Part shown: piece after piece, positions 57,691 through 64,000 of the stretch
How the letters are laid out: each line of letters opens with the position of its first letter
Position numbering within the stretch: position 1 is the first letter of the stretch
Program-made: the position numbers and the translations under genes
The notes under the pieces: model-generated
Database searches by the model: none
What the model saw: only the letters and a program-made list of their open reading frames with translations
What the model was told of the DNA's origin: nothing
From: Georgenia sp. EYE_87
GTDB lineage: Bacteria > Actinomycetota > Actinomycetes > Actinomycetales > Actinomycetaceae
DNA: 64,000 nt
Assembly (NCBI RefSeq): GCF_023148685.1
Contig: NZ_JAHXNL010000003.1
Location: 412,379 to 476,378 of the forward strand
Reading direction: 5' to 3'

Positions 57691-58898
57691 CCGACGACGG
57701 CGTCGGGGACCTGCTGCGCGACCTGGCGCCGCGGGTCCTCGGCCGGCTCGTGCGGCGCCACGGCGACCTGGCCACCTGCGAGGACGCCGTCCAGGAGGCG
57801 CTGCTCGCCGCCGCCCTGCAGTGGCCCCGCGAGGGCGTTCCCGCCAGCCCGCAGGGGTGGCTGACCACGGTCGCCTCCCGCCGCCTCGTCGAGATCGTGC
57901 GCAACGAGAGCGCCCGGCGACGGCGGGAGGTCGCCGTCGTCGCCGCCGAGCCGGACCCGCCCCCGCCGGGCGCGTCGGAGGACGACACGCTCACCCTGCT
58001 GCTCCTGTGCTGCCACCCGGCGCTGACCCCGCCCGCCCAGGTGACCCTCACCCTGCGCGCGGTCGGCGGGCTGACGACGGCGGAGATCGCCCGGGCCCTC
58101 CTGGTGCCGGAACCGACCGTGGCGCAGCGGGTCAGCCGGGCCAAGCAGCGCGTCCGGGCCGCCGGCGCCCGGTTCGAGCTGCCCCCTGCCGACCGGCTCG
58201 GCGAGCGCGTGCGCGCCGTGCGCCAGGTGCTGTACCTGATCTTCAACGAGGGCTACACCGCCAGTGCCGGGCCCGCGCTGCAGCGGGTGGAGCTCACCGC
58301 GGAGGCGATCCGGCTCACCCGGCAGCTCCACGCCCGGCTGCCGGAGGACGCCGAGACCGCCGGGCTGCTCGCGCTCATGCTGCTCACCGACGCCCGCCGC
58401 CCAGCGCGCACCGGGCCCGCCGGCGAGCTCGTCCCGCTCGCCGAGCAGGACCGCGGCCGCTGGCTCACCGCGTCGATCGTCGAGGGCGTCGACCTCCTCA
58501 CCCGCACGCTCGCCTCGGGCCGGCCGGTCGGGCCCTACCAGCTGCAGGCGGCGATCGCGGCGGTGCACGACGAGGCGCCGTCGGCGGCGGAGACCGACTG
58601 GTCCCAGATCCTGGGTCTCTACGACCTCCTCGACGCCGCGGCGCCGTCGCCGGTCGTCACCCTCAACCGCGCGGTGGCCGTCGCGATGGTGCACGGTCCC
58701 CGTGCCGGGCTGGCGGCGCTCGCCGACGCCGAGGCGGCGCTGGCGGGGCACCATCGGCTCGACGCCGTCCGGGGGCACCTGCTGCAGCTGGCCGGCCAGC
58801 CGGAGGCGGCCCGGGAGCACTACCTGCGCGCCGCCCGGCGCACCCTGAGCATCCCGGAGCGGCGGTACCTCCTCTCGCGGGCGGGGCGGGCGTGCTAG
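57687..58898 (+). CDS. ECF42-type sigma factor with C-terminal extension
   Basis: A 403-residue sigma-70 family protein. Region 2 (RRHGDLATCEDAVQEALLAA and WLTTVASRRLVEIVRNESAR) and region 4 (LTTAEIARALLVPEPTVAQR, VSRAKQRVRAAG) occupy the first about 170 residues. The extra C-terminal TPR-like domain (ELTAEAIRLTRQLHARLPED to the end; LNRAVAVAMVHGPRAGLAAL) is the mark of ECF42. No anti-sigma gene is adjacent, fitting control through the C-terminal domain. The GTG start overlaps the DGPF stop by 3 nt. A matching promoter lies upstream of the pair. Confidence 0.92.
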   Translation: MTDDGVGDLLRDLAPRVLGRLVRRHGDLATCEDAVQEALLAAALQWPREGVPASPQGWLTTVASRRLVEIVRNESARRRREVAVVAAEPDPPPPGASEDDTLTLLLLCCHPALTPPAQVTLTLRAVGGLTTAEIARALLVPEPTVAQRVSRAKQRVRAAGARFELPPADRLGERVRAVRQVLYLIFNEGYTASAGPALQRVELTAEAIRLTRQLHARLPEDAETAGLLALMLLTDARRPARTGPAGELVPLAEQDRGRWLTASIVEGVDLLTRTLASGRPVGPYQLQAAIAAVHDEAPSAAETDWSQILGLYDLLDAAAPSPVVTLNRAVAVAMVHGPRAGLAALADAEAALAGHHRLDAVRGHLLQLAGQPEAAREHYLRAARRTLSIPERRYLLSRAGRAC

Positions 58899-59131
58899 GA
58901 GGCGCCAAGCCCCTGCACGAGACCACCGGGAGCTGGAAGGCCGTCGTCGACTCCGCCACCGACCGGATCCTCGGCGTCGCGCTGCTCGGGCACGGCTCCG
59001 GCGAGGTGGTCACCGCCGTGCAGCTGGCCATGGTGGGCGGGCTCACCTACCAGCAGGTGCGCGACGCGGTCATCACGCACCCGACGACGGGGGAGGGCCT
59101 TAACCTGCTCCTCGACGCGCTCGGGGACTGA
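58892..59131 (+). pseudogene. C-terminal dimerisation domain of a disulfide oxidoreductase, orphan fragment
   Basis: A 79-residue frame matching only the last third of pyridine-nucleotide disulfide oxidoreductases (mercuric-reductase/lipoamide-dehydrogenase type): ETTGSWKAVVDSATDRILGV, ALLGHGSGEVVTAVQLAMVG and GLTYQQVRDAVITHPTTGEG, where THPT is the usual THPT/S and the preceding His is the active-site acid. The FAD and NAD(P) domains are absent. It overlaps the sigma stop by 7 nt. Either a decayed gene or a small stand-alone dimerisation module. Confidence 0.75.
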
Positions 59132-59146
59132 CGACCCGCGGCGCCC

Positions 59147-60700
<1,554 letters not shown>

Positions 60701-60780
60701 TCACGGCGTGGGGCTGCCCGTACCATCGTCACGCCTACGGGCACCAAGGCCGGGACGGGCCACGACCACGGGAGCCGACG

Positions 60781-61689
60781 ATGACGAGCACGCCGACAGC
60801 TACCGGACGCCCGCGCGCGAAGGACGTGGCGCGGGTCGCCGCGCTGCGCGCCGCCTTCGGCGGGCTCGACGCCGTCGCCCCCTCGCTCGCGGCGCGGTGG
60901 GCGCTGCGCGTGTGGTGCACGCTGCCCGCCAACGGCGGGCGCCGCCGTGACGAGCGGCCCGGCGCCGGCGAGCGGTCCACGGTGGACCTGCCCGGTGGCC
61001 GCACCGTCGCCGTCGAGACCTGGGGTTCGGGGGACCCCGTCTACCTCGTGCACGGCTGGGGCGGCTGGCGGGGCCAGCTCGGCGCCTTCGTCGCCCCGGT
61101 CGTCGCAGCCGGACGGCGCGTGATCGGCTTCGACGCCCCGAGCCACGGCGAGTCCGCGCCCGGGGCCCTCGGGCGGGGACGCAGCACCGCCGTCGAGATG
61201 GCGGAGGCGCTCGCGGCCGTCGGGCGGCGGCACGGGGCGCCGAGCGCCGTCGTCGCCCACTCGCTCGGCTGCACGACGGCGGCCCTCGCCCTCGCGGACG
61301 GGATGCCGGTGGGCCGGCTCGCCTTCGTCGCACCCAGCGCCGACGTGATGGCGATGACGGCGCAGCTGGCCCGCACGCTCGGGTACGGCGAACGGACCAG
61401 GCGGCTCTTCGACGCGCGGCTCGAGGCGCTCGCGGGCCGCCCGCTGACGGACTTCGACCTCACCCGGACGTCCGCGGCCACCCCGACGCTCGTGGTCCAC
61501 GACCGGCACGACAAGGAGGTGCCGTACGCCGAGAGTCTGCGCATCGCCGAGGCGTGGCCCGCCGCCACGCTGGTGACCACCGAGGGCCTGGGTCACCAGC
61601 GCATCCTGCGCGACCCCGGGGTGGTGGCGCGCGTGGCCGAGTTCGTCACCGGCGAGCGCCCGGACGGTGCGGGTTCTGCGGCACAGTAG
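60781..61689 (+). CDS. Alpha/beta hydrolase
   Basis: A 302-residue hydrolase. The oxyanion region is YLVHGWGGWRGQLG, the nucleophile Ser lies in VVAHSLGCTTAA (GxSxG variant AHSLG), the Asp probably in LVVHDRHDKEVPY and the His in TEGLGHQRILRD. The N-terminal 40 residues are hydrophilic, then a hydrophobic segment ARWALRVWCTLP. Related to haloperoxidase/esterase-like members; substrate unknown. It lies 5 nt before the racemase-like gene, so the two are one operon. Confidence 0.85.
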   Translation: MTSTPTATGRPRAKDVARVAALRAAFGGLDAVAPSLAARWALRVWCTLPANGGRRRDERPGAGERSTVDLPGGRTVAVETWGSGDPVYLVHGWGGWRGQLGAFVAPVVAAGRRVIGFDAPSHGESAPGALGRGRSTAVEMAEALAAVGRRHGAPSAVVAHSLGCTTAALALADGMPVGRLAFVAPSADVMAMTAQLARTLGYGERTRRLFDARLEALAGRPLTDFDLTRTSAATPTLVVHDRHDKEVPYAESLRIAEAWPAATLVTTEGLGHQRILRDPGVVARVAEFVTGERPDGAGSAAQ

Positions 61690-61694
61690 GGGGC

Positions 61695-62405
61695 ATGCGG
61701 ACCATCGGGCTGATCGGCGGCATGAGCTGGTACTCCTCCGCCGAGTACTACCGCGTGATCAACGCGGAGGTGCAGCGCCGGCTGGGCGGGCACCACTCCG
61801 CCGAGCTGGTGATGATCTCCCTGGACTTCGAGGTGATCCGCGCGTGCCAGCTGGACGGCGACTGGGCCCGCGCCGGCCGGCTGCTCGCGGACGCCGGGCG
61901 GCGGCTGGAGGGGGCGGGCGCCGACGTCGTCCTCATCGGCACCAACCTCATGCACAAGGTGGCGGACGACGTCGAGGCGGCCCTCGGCGTGCCGCTGCTG
62001 CACATCGGCGACGCCGTGGGCCGCGCCGCCGTCGCGGCCGGGCACCGCACCGTCGGGATCCTCGGGACCCGGTGGGTGATGAGCGAGCCGTTCTACGCCG
62101 ACCGGCTCGCGCGCCACGGCGTCCGGGCCGTGGTCCCGCCGGAGGAGGAGCGGGGGATGATCGACCAGATCATCTTCGACGAGCTCACCCGGGGGATCGT
62201 CTCGGACGTCTCGCGACGGCGGTACGTCCGGGTTCTCGAGGGGCTCAGGGCGGCCGGGGCGGAAGCCGTGGTACTGGCCTGCACGGAGATCGAGCTGCTC
62301 ATCGGGCCCGAGGACAGCCCGCTGCCGGTGATCGACTCCATGCGCGCCCATGCGCTGCACGCCGTGGAGGTCTCCCTGGAGGACGCGGACGTCAGCGGTC
62401 CGTGA
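61695..62405 (+). CDS. Aspartate/glutamate racemase-family protein with one catalytic Cys
   Basis: A 236-residue protein of the Asp/Glu racemase (YgeA-like) fold: MRTIGLIGGMSWYSSAEYYR at the start, GIVSDVSRRRYVRVLEGLRA, and AVVLACTEIELLIG with the second catalytic Cys (C196). The first Cys is absent: the place of the usual CTNTMHK reads GTNLMHK (G82). Such Cys-to-Gly changes occur in arylmalonate-decarboxylase-type members, which use one Cys. It may thus not be a racemase. It starts 5 nt after the hydrolase stop. Confidence 0.85.
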   Translation: MRTIGLIGGMSWYSSAEYYRVINAEVQRRLGGHHSAELVMISLDFEVIRACQLDGDWARAGRLLADAGRRLEGAGADVVLIGTNLMHKVADDVEAALGVPLLHIGDAVGRAAVAAGHRTVGILGTRWVMSEPFYADRLARHGVRAVVPPEEERGMIDQIIFDELTRGIVSDVSRRRYVRVLEGLRAAGAEAVVLACTEIELLIGPEDSPLPVIDSMRAHALHAVEVSLEDADVSGP

Positions 62406-62512
62406 TTGGGTCGTGCCCGAGCACACGCAAGCCGTCGTGCGGCGGCTCCAGCTCCACGACATGCACGCGACCAGGCTCTGACGCTTCCCACCGACACCCG
62501 AGGAGACCCCGC

Positions 62513-63700
62513 TTGCACACCGACACCTACACCGTCCTGCGCCACCCCGAGCGCGTGCCGCTGGCCGTGCGCTCCCAGGCATCGGCGCGGTCCCTCGGGG
62601 ACGGGCTCGCCACGCTGCCCGAGGTGGACATCGCCCGGCTCAGCAAGGACGAGCTGCGGGAGGTCGCCGGCGACCCCGAGGTCCGCGCGGTCGCACCCGT
62701 GATGCCTACCCGCCTGGTCTTCCCGGTCGCGGGACCCCGGGCGGTGACGGCCGTCGAGGCAGGGCCCGCCTGGGGCGTGGCCGCCGTCGGCGCCGACTCG
62801 TCTGCGCGCACCGGCGCGGGGGTGACGGTGGCCGTGCTGGACACAGGCATCGACGCCGCCCACCCGGCCTTCGCCGGCGCGACGGTGGTGGAGGAGGACT
62901 TCACCGGGAGCGGCAACGGTGACGTGCAGGGTCACGGGACGCACTGCGCGGGCACGGTGCTCGGACGGGACGTGGAGGGGGCGCGGATCGGCGTCGCGCC
63001 CGGGGTCGGCCGTCTGCTGGCGGGGAAGGTGCTCGGCGACGACGGCAGCGGCGACTCCACGATGCTCTTCAACGGGATCCAGTGGGCGCTGCGCGAGGGG
63101 GCGCACGTAATCTCCATGTCCCTCGGGTTCGACTTCCCCGGGCTGGTCCGTCGCCTGGTGGACGACGGCTGGCCGGCGGACCTCGCGACGTCGGCGGCGC
63201 TGGAGGGGTACCGGGCGAACCTGCGGATGTTCGACGCGCTCATGGAGGTGGTGCGCAGCCAGGCCGCGTTCGGGCACGGTGCGGTGGTGGTCGCCGCCGC
63301 CGGGAACGAGAGCCGGCGCGACGAGCACCCAGACCTGGAGATCGCCGTCTCGCTGCCCGCGGCCGCCGACGGGATCGTGTCGGTCGGCGCGCTCGGGCGC
63401 GGTCCCGACGGGCTGGTGGTCGCGCCGTTCTCCAACACCTTCCCCCAGGTGGCGGCCCCCGGGGTCGACGTGGTCTCGGCGCAGCGTGGCGGTGGCCTGT
63501 CGAGCCTGAGCGGGACGAGCATGGCCGCTCCCCACGTGGCGGGCGTGGCGGCGCTGTGGTGGGAGGAGGTCCTCTCCACCGCACTGCCGGGGACCGCCGC
63601 CACCGTGACCGCGCGCCTGCTGGCGAACAGCGACCTCACCGCCCTCGCCCCGGGCGTCGAGGTGGCCGACCGGGGCGTCGGCGTCGTGCGGGCCCCCTGA
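62513..63700 (+). CDS. Subtilisin-family serine protease without signal peptide
   Basis: A 395-residue S8 protease. The triad is D110 in VAVLDTGID, H141 in QGHGTHCAGTV and S336 in LSGTSMAAPHVAG; the oxyanion N265 is in VAAAGNES. Residues 1-95 resemble a short propeptide or inhibitor-like domain (RLSKDELREVAGDPEVRAVA). No signal peptide is present, so the enzyme is intracellular or leaves by another route. The TTG at 62513 follows GAGGAGACC; no better start was seen. It stands 108 nt after the racemase-like gene. Confidence 0.88.
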   Translation: MHTDTYTVLRHPERVPLAVRSQASARSLGDGLATLPEVDIARLSKDELREVAGDPEVRAVAPVMPTRLVFPVAGPRAVTAVEAGPAWGVAAVGADSSARTGAGVTVAVLDTGIDAAHPAFAGATVVEEDFTGSGNGDVQGHGTHCAGTVLGRDVEGARIGVAPGVGRLLAGKVLGDDGSGDSTMLFNGIQWALREGAHVISMSLGFDFPGLVRRLVDDGWPADLATSAALEGYRANLRMFDALMEVVRSQAAFGHGAVVVAAAGNESRRDEHPDLEIAVSLPAAADGIVSVGALGRGPDGLVVAPFSNTFPQVAAPGVDVVSAQRGGGLSSLSGTSMAAPHVAGVAALWWEEVLSTALPGTAATVTARLLANSDLTALAPGVEVADRGVGVVRAP

Positions 63701-63797
63701 CCTCTGGCACGGCCCGGGGACCCGACAGCCCGGCCAGGGCGTGCGCCGGTGCCTGACGGTGACGCACAATGGCTGCTCCCAGACCCAGGAGGACCCC

Positions 63798-64000
63798 TTG
63801 CGTCACCGCTCCATGCTCGCCGCCGCCGCCGTCTCGCTCACCCTGCTGGTCGGCTCCTGCTCGGCCGAGGACGTCCCCGAGGAGGTCCGGCAGTCCGCCT
63901 CCGACGTCGTCGAGGGTCTTGGTGACTCCGCCGAGGAGGCGCGCACGGCGCTGGAGGGTGCGGCCGAGGAGGCGCGTTCGGCGGCGGAGGACGCCCGCTC
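63798..64000 (+). CDS. Ala/Glu-rich lipoprotein (N-terminal part)
   Basis: Partial gene running off the right edge; 67 residues visible. The signal (LRHRSMLAAAAVSLTLLVGS followed by Cys) ends in a lipobox-like VGSC. The mature part is an amphipathic helix with repeated SAEEARTALEGAAEEARSAA, suggesting a coiled coil or membrane-surface helix. The TTG at 63798 follows AGGAGG at 5 nt and was preferred to the ATG at 63813, which lies inside the signal. No further identification. Confidence 0.7.
   Translation, partial: MRHRSMLAAAAVSLTLLVGSCSAEDVPEEVRQSASDVVEGLGDSAEEARTALEGAAEEARSAAEDAR

Noticed and set aside
62413-62481. A 22-codon GTG frame between the racemase-like gene and the subtilase
   Set aside because: No ribosome site and no similarity; too short to support.

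Overview
The window is about 64 kb of very G+C-rich DNA, densely coded on both strands. Many genes start with GTG or TTG and overlap by ATGA. It most likely comes from an actinomycete (Actinomycetota, perhaps Micrococcales). Supporting markers are a large NAD-dependent glutamate dehydrogenase, a GuaB1-type CBS-containing IMPDH/GMPR protein, LexA boxes of the form TCGAAC-N4-GTTCGA, an ECF42-type sigma factor with a DGPF protein, and an AIM24 protein. No rRNA, tRNA, CRISPR array, insertion sequence or prophage is visible.

Layout. 0-7 kb: a leftward envelope operon (PAP2 phosphatase, metallophosphoesterase, two lipoproteins, a small membrane protein) diverges from a response regulator / histidine kinase / GerMN-lipoprotein operon, followed by a PRC-barrel protein. 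7-11 kb: DUF2254 membrane protein, MscS channel and a cytochrome P450. 11-20.7 kb: a catabolic regulon around a GntR/FadR regulator, with RpiB-type isomerase, DhaK-DhaL kinase, xylose-isomerase-like epimerase, PdxA2-type dehydrogenase, a triosephosphate isomerase paralogue and a tripartite tricarboxylate transporter (TctBAC). Related palindromes (ATCC-N4-GGAT type) sit in all four promoter regions, so these genes probably form one regulon for a four- or five-carbon sugar acid or tetrulose. 20.7-22.6 kb: DNA polymerase IV under a LexA box and an SRPBCC protein.

22.6-28.7 kb: a tight operon of an ABC importer of the COG2984/COG4120/COG1101 type, an ATP-grasp ligase and a CocE/S15-type hydrolase. 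28.7-41.2 kb: a catabolic island whose left edge carries a decapitated FMN reductase. It holds two phosphotriesterase-family proteins (one apparently metal-less), an FAD monooxygenase, an HSL-type esterase, a metallo-beta-lactamase-fold hydrolase, a second CocE-like hydrolase, a TetR regulator and a ribose-type ABC importer. Its likely job is import and stepwise hydrolysis/oxidation of an unknown ester or lactone.

41.3-64 kb: mostly housekeeping and accessory genes: ArsR/AHSA1 pair, TrkH/TrkA potassium uptake, AIM24 protein, an apparently SOS-controlled 82-residue orphan, NlpC/P60 hydrolase with FG-GAP-like repeats, P1B-type ATPase with a CPG motif, STAS protein, nucleoside deaminase, acyl-CoA thioesterase, NAD-glutamate dehydrogenase, ECF42 sigma factor with DGPF partner and candidate promoter, an orphan disulfide-oxidoreductase C-terminal domain, GuaB1, alpha/beta hydrolase, single-cysteine racemase-like protein, subtilase, and the start of a lipoprotein gene cut by the window end.

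The best candidates for undescribed biology are the GntR-centred sugar-acid/tetrulose regulon, the TetR-linked hydrolase island with its pseudoenzyme pair, and the SOS-box-controlled orphan protein. All functions rest on reading motifs by eye; no database search was run.
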